Position numbers and translations under genes: made by a program
Source of the DNA: an uncultured Parabacteroides sp.
GTDB lineage: Bacteria > Bacteroidota > Bacteroidia > Bacteroidales > Tannerellaceae
Direction of reading: 5' to 3'
Length of the DNA: 10,286 nucleotides
Assembly: GCA_900552465.1 (NCBI GenBank)
Contig: URZO01000130.1
Location: 1-10,286 of the forward strand
Notes under the pieces: model-generated
The model's database searches: none
What the model saw: only the letters and a program-made list of their open reading frames with translations
Told to the model about the DNA's origin: nothing
Part shown: one piece after another, positions 1 to 7,224 of the stretch
Layout: each line of letters starts with the position of its first letter
Position numbering within the stretch: position 1 is the first letter of the stretch

Positions 1-47
1 AACTTTGTTAACCTTAAATCTAATACTATTATGAAAAAACCACAATG

Positions 48-78
48 CAAAGATACAGGCGTCAAGCCCTTTTGTCAA
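48..78 (-). promoter_or_regulatory. Bacteroidetes-type promoter facing left
   Basis: On the minus strand, TATCTTTG at 55 to 48 matches the Bacteroides -7 consensus TAnnTTTG exactly. A TTG at 78 to 76 lies exactly 20 bases upstream, a fitting position for the -33 element. That TTG belongs to the innermost spacing-compatible copy of a 13-bp tandem repeat, so further TTGAC copies lie at 63-65, 89-91 and 102-104. The target gene would be left of the window. The match to the consensus is seen directly; promoter activity is inferred. Confidence 0.6.
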
Positions 79-111
79 GCCCTTTTGTCAAGCCCTTTTG
101 TCAAGCCCTTT
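61..111. repeat. 13-bp tandem repeat, about 3.9 copies
   Basis: The unit GTCAAGCCCTTTT occurs at 61-73, 74-86 and 87-99, with a 12-base partial copy at 100-111. The copies are identical. On the minus strand each copy reads AAAAGGGCTTGAC and so carries a TTGAC that resembles a -33 or -35 element. There are no spacers, so this is not a CRISPR array. Perfect copies suggest recent slippage, and copy number may vary between strains. Confidence 0.95.
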
Positions 112-150
112 ACAGACAATATTTGTTAAGTCTGAAGCTTCTTTTCGACA

Positions 151-214
151 AAAAGTGTTAGAAAGCTCAAAGCTTAATACAAAGGCGTCAAATTCTGCTA
201 AAATTAACACTTTT
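151..214 (-). terminator. Possible weak terminator or operator (inverted repeat)
   Basis: AAAAGTGTTA (151-160) and TAACACTTTT (205-214) are perfect 10-bp inverted copies separated by 44 bases. They lie about 12-75 bases past the stop codon of the minus-strand LytTR gene. Read on the minus strand, the second arm runs into TTTTTG, which would suit a terminator. The stem has little G+C and the loop is long, so termination would be weak. A regulator-binding palindrome is an equally fair reading. Confidence 0.3.
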
Positions 215-225
215 ACAATCCCAAA

Positions 226-1026
226 TCAGAGAGAAAGACGTTCTTTCAGGAGCTTATAACCGCCACTGCTTGCCCGCAGACAAACGCCGTTTTTAAGCCG
301 GACCTGGTAATTTTCTTTTCCGAACAGTTCCACCCGCAAAATCTGTTCGGTATTGACGATACAGGAACGATGAATCCGCACAAATACCGTAGGAGGAAGG
401 TGTGTCTCAAAATATTTCATCGTCTGCTCTTTCACGAATTGCCCTTCCGGAGTAAAGAGCGTGACATAATCGCCTCCGGCCTGCAGGTATAACAGCTCAT
501 CCAGATGAATGATATGAATACGGGAACCGTCTTTCACGGAGACCCGGTCCAGGAAAGCCTCTTCGGCCTGCGCCGTATCTTCCTCTTTCAACTCTACCGC
601 CTTTATCTCGGAAGCCTCTTCAAACTCCTGCTCATCGGTCCGGTTCATCCGGTACCATTGCAACAGGATGATCCAGCACAAGATACCGAAAACCAGACGA
701 AGGGGTAGCGTGTGGATAAAATCGCCGGTGGTTCCCTGTTCCAACAACACCTGCAGTTCAAATGCTCCGGCCAGGCTGATTGCCTGAACAAGCACGGCCA
801 GTGCAACCTGTATCTGCAAGGCGTGGATAGTTCCGTCGACATATCCATATAGGAAACCTGCCACTGCCAACAGTCCGACAGAAACCAAACTATCCAGACA
901 GGCATTCCACAATCCCTCCTGCCCGTAGCAAAACAGGAGCCATGCATAAACCATCCACGCCACTACCGCCAGGGTAATCCCTATTATGCGGTTAACGACC
1001 GATTCTATAAATGGATGCGTCTGCAT
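226..1026 (-). CDS. Membrane-anchored LytTR-family DNA-binding regulator
   Basis: This 266-residue protein has an N-terminal membrane part with about four hydrophobic helices (near residues 13-33, 43-62, 72-89 and 107-124). An acidic linker (about 130-158) follows, then a LytTR DNA-binding domain (about 160-266). LytTR hallmarks include the segment FVRIHRSCIVN (215-225) and the closing LKNG...L.AS...Y..LKERL pattern. There is no CheY-like receiver domain and no histidine kinase nearby, so it should act as a membrane-bound one-component regulator rather than a classical response regulator. The start codon lies 3 bp after the stop of the LiaF-like gene, so the two are almost certainly co-transcribed and translationally close. 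The LiaF-like protein is the natural candidate partner or sensor. The DNA target and signal are unknown. The LytTR assignment is firm; the signalling model is inferred. Confidence 0.88.
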   Translation of the reverse strand: MQTHPFIESVVNRIIGITLAVVAWMVYAWLLFCYGQEGLWNACLDSLVSVGLLAVAGFLYGYVDGTIHALQIQVALAVLVQAISLAGAFELQVLLEQGTTGDFIHTLPLRLVFGILCWIILLQWYRMNRTDEQEFEEASEIKAVELKEEDTAQAEEAFLDRVSVKDGSRIHIIHLDELLYLQAGGDYVTLFTPEGQFVKEQTMKYFETHLPPTVFVRIHRSCIVNTEQILRVELFGKENYQVRLKNGVCLRASSGGYKLLKERLSL

Positions 1027-1029
1027 AAA

Positions 1030-1794
1030 TCAACTTTTAAACTCGATACCTCCGAAAGAGACTCTTCCTCTTACTAAGAGTACATGTTCCTTATCAATTT
1101 CTATGGATGTATTGTATCGCTTATCGTCACACCCGCCGATAAGTGCATCGATCTGCGTTTGCAAATTCCAGTCCGAAGGCAGATAAATCTCTACCCCGCC
1201 AAAGGTGCAGTCTACGTCTATTGCAGTCTGTGTAGCTTCCAGCCTTGTCCGGCGCAGGTCCAGGATAGTCCCGCCGAATGTATTCTTAATCCGGGCCCCT
1301 CTGAACACCGGATCCAACACAATCTGCCGGACGGAACCAAACGTATTATCCGAAACCACATACCCATCCTGCGAGCTGTAAACCTCTTTGGCATATTCCG
1401 TCCTTCCGTCCCAATGGCGACGGGAGGCATGATGCCGCGGCTTAAAAAGAATCATGAGTCCTATTGCAATGAGAAAGATCGGCCAAAATGCGTTATCCCA
1501 CTCCCTCCCCATACTGGTTATTTCGGGTAACAAAAAATAAACACCGATAGCGATCGTAACAAAACCTCCTATAAAATGCCGCTTAATCAGGTTCACGACA
1601 CCAACCACAACCAGCAACATCTGCCACGACACCAGAATATCGAAAAGATAAGAATCGATCAGCCCAAAATTCCTTCCGAGATAAAGCAACCCGACTATAA
1701 TAAATACAGCGGCAGTCGCAAGCGTATTCAGTCTCCTGTGGTGAGGGAAGCCACCTCTATAAAAATTTCCCTGTTGATTTGTTTCCATACTCAT
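1030..1794 (-). CDS. LiaF-like four-helix membrane protein (LiaI/LiaF-type TM region, LiaF-like C-terminal domain)
   Basis: This 254-residue protein starts with a short basic tail, followed by about four transmembrane helices (near 23-40, 55-70, 73-89 and 103-117). A soluble C-terminal domain (about 145-254) follows. The soluble part has recurring FG/FGG turns (TFGS at 151, TFGG at 172, TFGG at 197, SFGG at 246) with hydrophobic beta-strands between them. This is the pattern of the LiaF/YvqF C-terminal domain, a beta-rich fold. In Firmicutes LiaF restrains the LiaRS envelope-stress system. Here there is no LiaRS; the partner is the LytTR membrane regulator encoded 3 bp downstream. A role in holding or sensing for that regulator is inferred. 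ATG at 1794 is used; an ATG two codons later (1788) is an alternative. No Shine-Dalgarno sequence is visible, which is normal for Bacteroidetes. Confidence 0.8.
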   Translation of the reverse strand: MSMETNQQGNFYRGGFPHHRRLNTLATAAVFIIVGLLYLGRNFGLIDSYLFDILVSWQMLLVVVGVVNLIKRHFIGGFVTIAIGVYFLLPEITSMGREWDNAFWPIFLIAIGLMILFKPRHHASRRHWDGRTEYAKEVYSSQDGYVVSDNTFGSVRQIVLDPVFRGARIKNTFGGTILDLRRTRLEATQTAIDVDCTFGGVEIYLPSDWNLQTQIDALIGGCDDKRYNTSIEIDKEHVLLVRGRVSFGGIEFKS

Positions 1795-1811
1795 TCAATT
1801 TTAATTTGCTG

Positions 1812-1842
1812 CAAAACTACGGTCAGCGAGTCACTTACGCAA
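1812..1842 (-). promoter_or_regulatory. Promoter for the LiaF-like/LytTR operon
   Basis: On the minus strand, TAGTTTTG at 1819 to 1812 matches the -7 consensus TAnnTTTG, and a TTG at 1842 to 1840 lies exactly 20 bases upstream. This is the same geometry as the promoter candidate at 48-78. It implies a short leader of roughly ten bases before the ATG at 1794. It is the best promoter match in the divergent region. Confidence 0.6.
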
Positions 1843-1868
1843 TAGAAACACGGCCGGTAACGGGTAAA

Positions 1869-1895
1869 TCCCGACGAATGCCGGAGTATTCCCGA
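1869..1895. promoter_or_regulatory. TCCCGA direct repeat spaced 21 bp (candidate regulator site)
   Basis: TCCCGA occurs at 1869-1874 and again at 1890-1895, exactly 21 bp apart, about 27 bp upstream of the proposed -33 element of the leftward operon. LytTR regulators are known to bind pairs of about 9-bp direct repeats two helical turns apart, so this could be an autoregulatory site for the LytTR protein. The right copy shares only the 6-base core plus scattered bases, and the left copy also forms a small palindrome (CGGG TAAAT CCCG, 1861-1873). The assignment is therefore tentative. Confidence 0.3.
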
Positions 1896-2016
1896 TAAAA
1901 ATACCACAGTTTTTGCAAAAAATACGCTTTCTATTCCAATTATTTCCATGTATTTACCCACTCACATATTCTGACTAAATACAGGATGACCGTAAATCTA
2001 AAAGCCACAAAACAGT

Positions 2017-2046
2017 TTTGTTTCTCATTTTTTATTCCTTTCTTTG
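2017..2046 (+). promoter_or_regulatory. Candidate promoter for the ECF sigma gene
   Basis: TTTG at 2017-2020 and TTTCTTTG at 2039-2046 are separated by 18 bases. They approximate the Bacteroides -33 and -7 elements, with one mismatch in the -7 (T for A at its second base) and a short spacer. Transcription would start near 2052, upstream of the ATG at 2082 and downstream of the earlier ATG at 1986. This favours the later start for the sigma factor. Confidence 0.35.
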
Positions 2047-2081
2047 CCACCCAAGGGCTGAAATATAAACAATACAAAGAA

Positions 2082-2681
2082 ATGAATTCTGAGACGGAAA
2101 TCATTGCAGGGCTGAAAGCAGGCAGAGAAGAAGCATATAAATACATATACGACCGGCAATACAAAATCCTTTGTATTATCGCCCGGGAATATGTAAACGA
2201 TATCTTCATTTCCGAAATGATTGTCAGTGATGTTATCTTTTCCCTCTGGAAAAACCGGGAAGCACTGGATATTAATCAATCTTTACGCAGCTACCTGATC
2301 AAAGCTGTAAGTAACCGATGTCTCAACTATATTTCTCAATCGGAAAGGCATGAGACGGCAAAATCCTATATCGGAGATATCCTGGAAAAAGAACAAGTCG
2401 ATAATTATGAGAGCCATCACGACTATCCTTTATCCATACTGATAGAAAAAGAGCTGGACCTCAAAATAAAAGATTGCATTGCATCTTTGCCGGAATTAAC
2501 CCGCCGGATTTTTTGCCTGAGCCGCTTCAATAACCTGAAATATGAAGAAATTGCCACTCAACTCAACGTATCCATCGATGTTGTCAAATACCATATCAAA
2601 TCTGGATTATCACATCTGAGAAAAGGTTTAAAAGACTATTTACCTCTGTTTTTAATCATTTTTCTTTCTTTCGGAAAATAA
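2082..2681 (+). CDS. RNA polymerase ECF-type sigma-70 factor (Bacteroidetes SusCD-linked family)
   Basis: From ATG 2082 the product has 199 residues, the usual size for this family. Sigma region 2 covers about residues 17-85 (the EEAYKYIYDRQY start, then an SLWKNRE...SLRSYLIKAVSNRCLNY core). Region 4 covers about 125-184 and ends in a helix-turn-helix (KYEEIATQLNVSIDVVKYH) that should bind the -35 element. The frame is open back to ATG 1986, but those 32 extra residues are not sigma-like and lie across the likely promoter. The later start is therefore preferred. The gene is followed 60 bp later by a FecR-type anti-sigma gene and then by an STN-domain SusC, the standard arrangement for a substrate-inducible outer-membrane uptake system. 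The C-terminus ends in an unusual hydrophobic stretch (about 187-197). Its likely target is the promoter of the downstream susC/susD genes, although no target motif was recognised. Confidence 0.88.
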   Translation: MNSETEIIAGLKAGREEAYKYIYDRQYKILCIIAREYVNDIFISEMIVSDVIFSLWKNREALDINQSLRSYLIKAVSNRCLNYISQSERHETAKSYIGDILEKEQVDNYESHHDYPLSILIEKELDLKIKDCIASLPELTRRIFCLSRFNNLKYEEIATQLNVSIDVVKYHIKSGLSHLRKGLKDYLPLFLIIFLSFGK

Positions 2682-2741
2682 TGCCACTTTTCGTTTACCC
2701 TAAGTTTATTCTCGTTTGTCTTTATTATAGAGCAGGAAAAT

Positions 2742-3776
2742 ATGGCAACAAACATTCAACATAAGGATTATTGGTTAAACCTGATAATGGACCGGTTCAC
2801 TGGTGCAATTTCAGAAGATGCGGATCTTCGCCTCGAAGCATGGCTGGCTACATCAAATGAGAACAGGGTATACTATGAGGATTTACACAAAATGTGGAAT
2901 TCTCTCAATATTCTTCAAGAGGAAGAACAATATGACTCAGAACGTGCTTTCCGGCTTTTCAAAGAACGTGTCGGGATGGAAAAAGAGACTCGCCGTCAAC
3001 CGGTAGCCAAATCACATTCTTTCAAGTTAAAGAGAACACTTTCGTATGCGGCTATATTAATACCTCTTATTATACTTAGCTACTTTACCTATCAATATTA
3101 CAACCTTTATGCAGAAAAGCAAAAAGCACCTCTGCTGTCGGAAGTTGTAGTACCAAACGGCTCAAAGACGATGCTAACACTTCAGGACGGGACGAAAGTC
3201 TGGCTAAATGCCGGTTCCAAATTAGAGTATGATTCCAATTTCGGAAAAGAAAATCGTCTGATTAAACTATCGGGAGAGGCATACCTCGAAGTAACAAAAA
3301 ATAAAGAATGTCCTTTTATCGTTGATGCGGGAGAAGTTAAGGTCCGGGTACTGGGCACAAGTTTCAATGTTTGTGCCTATAAAGGCAATGAAGATATAAA
3401 GGTAGCCTTGCTGCAAGGTTCCGTCGAAATGGAGACGGACAACGGAACAATGCTGAAGCTGAAACCGAAAGATATTGCTCATTTCAATACCAATACCAAG
3501 AAAACAGAAATCTGCCACAATAAAAATTGCTCTCTAAACAGTATTGGATGGATCGACAACAAATTGGTCTTTAACGGGGAGAGTTTCGAACAAATCACAT
3601 ACACATTGGAGAGGACCTTCAATGTAAAAATCAACATCCATCGCGAATCGGTAAAAAAGCGCTGCTTCATCGGTGATTTTGTCAACAATGAGACGATAGA
3701 ACAAATATTCAAGGTGATGTCGTCCGACGAAAAATTCAATTATACGATCAAAGGGAATATAATAGACGTTTATTAA
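2742..3776 (+). CDS. FecR-family anti-sigma factor with C-terminal DUF4974
   Basis: This 344-residue protein has three parts. An N-terminal cytoplasmic part (1-97) should bind the sigma factor. A single transmembrane helix spans about 99-118. A periplasmic part carries a FecR domain (about 130-235, with VVVPNGSKTMLTLQDGTKVW, then LSGEAYLEV and a FIVDAGEVKVRVLGTSFNV core). It ends in a DUF4974/STN-like domain (about 270-344, with FNGESFEQI...LERTFNVKI). In this family the periplasmic end receives the signal from the STN domain of its partner TonB-dependent transporter and controls release of the ECF sigma factor. That partner is encoded immediately downstream. The start is supported by an AGGA seven to eight bases upstream of ATG 2742. 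The length is typical and no key part is missing. Confidence 0.9.
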   Translation: MATNIQHKDYWLNLIMDRFTGAISEDADLRLEAWLATSNENRVYYEDLHKMWNSLNILQEEEQYDSERAFRLFKERVGMEKETRRQPVAKSHSFKLKRTLSYAAILIPLIILSYFTYQYYNLYAEKQKAPLLSEVVVPNGSKTMLTLQDGTKVWLNAGSKLEYDSNFGKENRLIKLSGEAYLEVTKNKECPFIVDAGEVKVRVLGTSFNVCAYKGNEDIKVALLQGSVEMETDNGTMLKLKPKDIAHFNTNTKKTEICHNKNCSLNSIGWIDNKLVFNGESFEQITYTLERTFNVKINIHRESVKKRCFIGDFVNNETIEQIFKVMSSDEKFNYTIKGNIIDVY

Positions 3777-3918
3777 TTCATATATTGTTTCACCTTAAAA
3801 TCATTGTTTGCCTATGAAAAGATAATTGCATACAAAAACAAATCGGAGAATGCTGCAACACTCCCCGATTTTGAGAATAGATTTAAACTTCTGATTACTA
3901 ACTTTAAATCCGATACAA
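3777..3918 (+). other. fecR-susC intergenic region / susC leader
   Basis: This 142-bp gap separates the regulatory pair from the transport genes. Its main feature is the hairpin at 3840-3871. Downstream of that is an A+T-rich leader (TACTAACTTTAAATCC near 3897-3912) of the kind often found ahead of Bacteroidetes susC genes. No convincing TAnnTTTG promoter was found. That fits use of an ECF-specific promoter, but a target motif could not be identified. Confidence 0.5.
3840..3871 (+). terminator. Hairpin between fecR and susC (terminator or attenuator)
   Basis: The arms AAATCGGAGAATG (3840-3852) and CACTCCCCGATTT (3859-3871) pair over 13 positions with two mismatches, closing a 6-base loop (CTGCAA). 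The 3' arm ends in TTTT before GAG, a short U-tract. This could end the sigma/fecR transcript, so that susCD are transcribed mainly from their own regulated promoter. It could instead be a leader structure of susC. The pairing is seen; the function is inferred. Confidence 0.5.
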
Positions 3919-6900
3919 ATGTACAAAAAATATCAGGATATAGGAATATTATACCTATTTACAAGCAGAAATAAGGCCTTAAATTTTATGAGGATAACAC
4001 TTCTACTACTCTTTCTCGGAATGTTTACTGTATCTGCAACAGTTTATTCACAAGATACCCGGGTCTCCATTACAGTCAGGGACAAAACAGTCAATGATGT
4101 TTTCGCTGAAATAAAGGCGCAAACAAACTACTCATTCTGGTTTGATGTAAAAGATGTCGACATCAATCGCAAAGTTTCTATCCAAGCGGAAAATGAAACG
4201 GTAAAAGCTGTTTTATCAACTATACTGAAAGGACAGGGGCTGAACTTCAGATTGAAGGATAATCATATTATTATCTCAAAAAATGAGATTCAGAACTCAT
4301 CTGCCGAAACTGGTGTCCTTCAGGATAACAAAAAAATATCCGGCACGATCAAAGATGAAAGAGGTGAACCGATCGTCGGAGCCAATGTTATCGTAAAAGG
4401 CAGCACTATCGGGAACACTTCGGATATCGAAGGCAAATTCATCCTGGAGGTTCCGGAAAACGCAACACTACAAATTTCTTACATCGGATATCTATCCCAG
4501 GAAATCAAAGTAGGTAAAAAGAATGTGTTTGACATCACGCTCATCGAAGACTCGGAGAACCTGGACGAGGTCGTGGTTATCGGTTACGGTACCATGAAAA
4601 AGTCAGACCTGACCGGAGCTGTTTCCAGTGTAAAGGGAGATAAGATCTCCGCTATTGCCTCAAACGACATTACAGACATCCTTCAGGGGAAAGTTGCCGG
4701 CATGAACATTACTTCAACATCAGAAGTCGATAAATCCGGAAGTATCCGTATCAGAGGCAGCCGCTCCCTGAAAGCCAGCAACGACCCTTTGGTTATTATC
4801 GACGGAGTACCGGGACACATGGAAGCCGTAAACACAAACGACATCGAATCCATTGAAGTGCTGAAAGATGCAGCCAGTACCGCTATTTACGGTTCGAGAG
4901 GGGCTAATGGCGTCATTATGATTACGACCAAAAAAGCGAAAGAACAACAAACCCGCATCTCGTATAACGGATATATCGGTATCAGTGTTCCCAATCTGGT
5001 TAAGATGCAAAGTGGTGACGAATATATCCAGTTCCGCCGTGACGGCTACCGGTACAGAAACGGATGGGATCAACCCTTTACCGACGAAGATGTGTTCGAA
5101 CCCGCTGAACTGGAGGTAATAAAAAACCGCAATTTCACCGACTGGATAGACTTATTATACCGGAACGGACAGACACAAAGTCATTACGTCAGCCTGAGTG
5201 CCGGAAATAAAGCGACCAAACTCCATTTGGGATTGAATTATACCAAGGACGAAGGTTATTCCAAAATCAACTACAAAGACAAATTTAATCTTACATTGAA
5301 TTTAGATCATGAGGTTAACAAATACGTTTCAGTTGGTTTATCGGCTCGCCTGCAAAACAACAAAAGTCAGGGAATGACCAAGTTTGAAGAAAAACTGCAG
5401 TACATGACTCCGCTTGCGATACCTTATAAAGAGGATGGAACACTCAACTACTATCCGGCCCCGCAAAACACTTCCGGATATAACGTACTGGCTAATTACG
5501 GGAAAGAAAATTATACAAACGAGTTTGACAAGAATGCGGCCTACCTGACCGGTTACCTGAATATCCGCTTCTCGAAACACCTGAACAACCGGGCTAATAT
5601 TTCGTATAATATAATCGACCGTAAAAACGGTTACTTCTACGGGGAAAACTCGTATGAACGTAAAGGAACTGTACCACTGGCAGGAAAAAGCTACCAGAAT
5701 GAAACCGAATATACATTCAACGACATCCTTTCGTATGACAACAGTTTCGGAGAACATCATCTCGTACTGGACGGAGTATTCGAAGCAACCGGTTATACCA
5801 GAGAGACCGGCGAAATGAGCGGCGAAAACCAACCGGTATCTGCAACGACATACCACAATCTCGGAACCGCAGCCGAGAACCTGAAGATAGGCAGTAGCTA
5901 CCAGAAATGGACGTTAGCCTCTTTCCTTGCTCGTGCCCGCTGGGACTTCAAAGGAAAGTATTATGCGAATGTGGCAGTACGTGCCGACGGATCTTCCCGC
6001 CTGGCAGCAGGAAACCAATGGGCCTTTTTCCCTTCAGGCGGTGTAGCGTGGCGCATTTCGGAAGAGGAGTTTTTCGGGAAGAGAGACTGGCTCAATTCTT
6101 TAAAGTTGCGCGCTTCATACGGAGCTGTCGGTAACTCCGCTATCGATCCATACCAGACCATTGCCGGATTAGATAAATATCCTTATTTATTCGGTGAAGA
6201 TGCAGGAGATAAATTCTTTGCTTACCGTCCTTCCATGATACCGAACAAGGACCTCGGCTGGGAAATTTCCAGAACGACTAATCTCGGCATTGACTTCGGT
6301 TTATGGGACAACCGGATTTCCGGATATATCGAAGGATATATCACCAAAACCAGTGATCTGCTTATGGAACGTACATTACCATTCTTTACCGGTTTCTCCA
6401 AAGTATGGCAGAATATCGGTAAAACCGAGAATAAGGGAATCGAGCTGAATATCCAGGCCAGTACATTAAAAACCAAATCATTTTCATGGGATACCGGAGT
6501 AACTTTCGCCCGTAACTGGAATAGAATTACAGAGTTATTGGGAGGAGGTGATATTCGTAACAATTCCTGGTTTATCGATGAACCGCTACAAGTGTGGTAC
6601 GATTACGAAAAGATTGGAATATGGCAGCTTGGAGAAGAAGATGAAGCCAAAAAGTATGGTGCGACACCCGGTGATATAAAGGTGAAAGACCGAAACGAAG
6701 ACGGTTCTATCGGAGAACTGGATAAAATAATACTCGGACAGAAAGAGCCCAAAATCATCGCATCTCTTTCAAATTCATTCCGCTGGAAAGCGTTCGACGC
6801 CTCTATAAACCTGAATATGAGTTTCGGAAGTTTAATTCATCCGAATACCTATGCCGGATTGATTACACGCGACGGCCTCCGCTGGATGCCTTCCAACTTC

Positions 6901-7212
6901 AATTATTGGACACCGGATAACCCGACTAACGAATATACCCGTGCCGATAAGTTAAGCGGATATGACCCGTTTGCCGGTACATCCGGTTACATGAAAGGCG
7001 ATTATATTAAAGTCCAAGATATCACATTGGGATATGATTTCAGTAAGATCATGCCTAAAAACTGGAAAATACTCCGGGCCCGGTTGTATGCACAAGTCCG
7101 GAACCTCGGTTACATCTATAAAGCATGTAAAGATGACGTTAGTCCGGAAGCACCGGATTTCGACTATAACATTCCGACAACCTATACGATGGGTATAAAT
7201 ATTGACTTTTAA
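3919..7212 (+). CDS. SusC/RagA-family TonB-dependent outer-membrane transporter with STN signalling domain
   Basis: This 1,097-residue protein is complete for the family. After a basic N-terminal extension comes a signal sequence (hydrophobic core about 27-43, likely cut near YSQ-D). Next is an STN domain (about 47-120, RVSITVRDKTVNDVFAEIK to HIIISK). A carboxypeptidase-regulatory-like beta-sandwich follows (about 139-208, ISGTIKDERGEPIVGANVIVKG). A TonB-box region comes at about 215-235 (LDEVVVIGYGTMKKSDLTGAV). The plug domain runs about 226-338 (IRIRGSRSL, PLVIIDGVPG, SIEVLKDAASTAIYGSRGANG) and the rest is the 22-strand barrel. It should form a pair with the SusD lipoprotein encoded 12 bp downstream and import an oligomeric nutrient with TonB energy. 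The STN domain should signal to the upstream FecR protein. ATG 3919 gives the long N-terminus usual for STN-SusC proteins; ATG 3988 (residue 24) is a plausible alternative. The substrate is unknown. Confidence 0.95.
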   Translation: MYKKYQDIGILYLFTSRNKALNFMRITLLLLFLGMFTVSATVYSQDTRVSITVRDKTVNDVFAEIKAQTNYSFWFDVKDVDINRKVSIQAENETVKAVLSTILKGQGLNFRLKDNHIIISKNEIQNSSAETGVLQDNKKISGTIKDERGEPIVGANVIVKGSTIGNTSDIEGKFILEVPENATLQISYIGYLSQEIKVGKKNVFDITLIEDSENLDEVVVIGYGTMKKSDLTGAVSSVKGDKISAIASNDITDILQGKVAGMNITSTSEVDKSGSIRIRGSRSLKASNDPLVIIDGVPGHMEAVNTNDIESIEVLKDAASTAIYGSRGANGVIMITTKKAKEQQTRISYNGYIGISVPNLVKMQSGDEYIQFRRDGYRYRNGWDQPFTDEDVFEPAELEVIKNRNFTDWIDLLYRNGQTQSHYVSLSAGNKATKLHLGLNYTKDEGYSKINYKDKFNLTLNLDHEVNKYVSVGLSARLQNNKSQGMTKFEEKLQYMTPLAIPYKEDGTLNYYPAPQNTSGYNVLANYGKENYTNEFDKNAAYLTGYLNIRFSKHLNNRANISYNIIDRKNGYFYGENSYERKGTVPLAGKSYQNETEYTFNDILSYDNSFGEHHLVLDGVFEATGYTRETGEMSGENQPVSATTYHNLGTAAENLKIGSSYQKWTLASFLARARWDFKGKYYANVAVRADGSSRLAAGNQWAFFPSGGVAWRISEEEFFGKRDWLNSLKLRASYGAVGNSAIDPYQTIAGLDKYPYLFGEDAGDKFFAYRPSMIPNKDLGWEISRTTNLGIDFGLWDNRISGYIEGYITKTSDLLMERTLPFFTGFSKVWQNIGKTENKGIELNIQASTLKTKSFSWDTGVTFARNWNRITELLGGGDIRNNSWFIDEPLQVWYDYEKIGIWQLGEEDEAKKYGATPGDIKVKDRNEDGSIGELDKIILGQKEPKIIASLSNSFRWKAFDASINLNMSFGSLIHPNTYAGLITRDGLRWMPSNFNYWTPDNPTNEYTRADKLSGYDPFAGTSGYMKGDYIKVQDITLGYDFSKIMPKNWKILRARLYAQVRNLGYIYKACKDDVSPEAPDFDYNIPTTYTMGINIDF

Positions 7213-7224
7213 ACGATTAAAGAT

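Larger units (their letters stand above)
1..225. other. Intergenic region left of the LytTR gene
   Basis: No convincing gene lies here. The stretch contains a 13-bp tandem repeat (61-111), a left-facing promoter-like pair (48-78) and a 10-bp inverted repeat (151-160 with 205-214), each listed separately. On the minus strand the bases left of the promoter look like a transcribed leader (ATTTAAGGTTAAC near 6-18), so a minus-strand gene probably begins beyond the left edge of the window. That gene is inferred, not seen. Confidence 0.6.

Noticed and set aside
61..111. CRISPR array
   Set aside because: The copies are directly adjacent 13-bp units with no spacers.
31..129. A 32-codon plus-strand frame starting ATG AAA AAA
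   Set aside because: It runs through the 13-bp tandem repeat, whose unit is not a multiple of three, and overlaps the left-facing promoter. Its translation has no recognisable features.
505..708. Plus-strand frame opposite the LytTR gene
   Set aside because: It is a shadow of the minus-strand gene with no protein-like features. The same holds for the plus-strand frames at 1084-1530 and 1576-1845.
1986..2081. N-terminal extension of the sigma factor to ATG 1986
   Set aside because: The 32 extra residues do not resemble ECF sigma factors, and the stretch contains the likely promoter. ATG 2082 gives the normal length and start.
5338..5856. 172-codon minus-strand frame inside susC (and a similar one at 4720-5073)
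   Set aside because: Both are antisense to well-conserved SusC coding sequence and show no domain or motif of their own.
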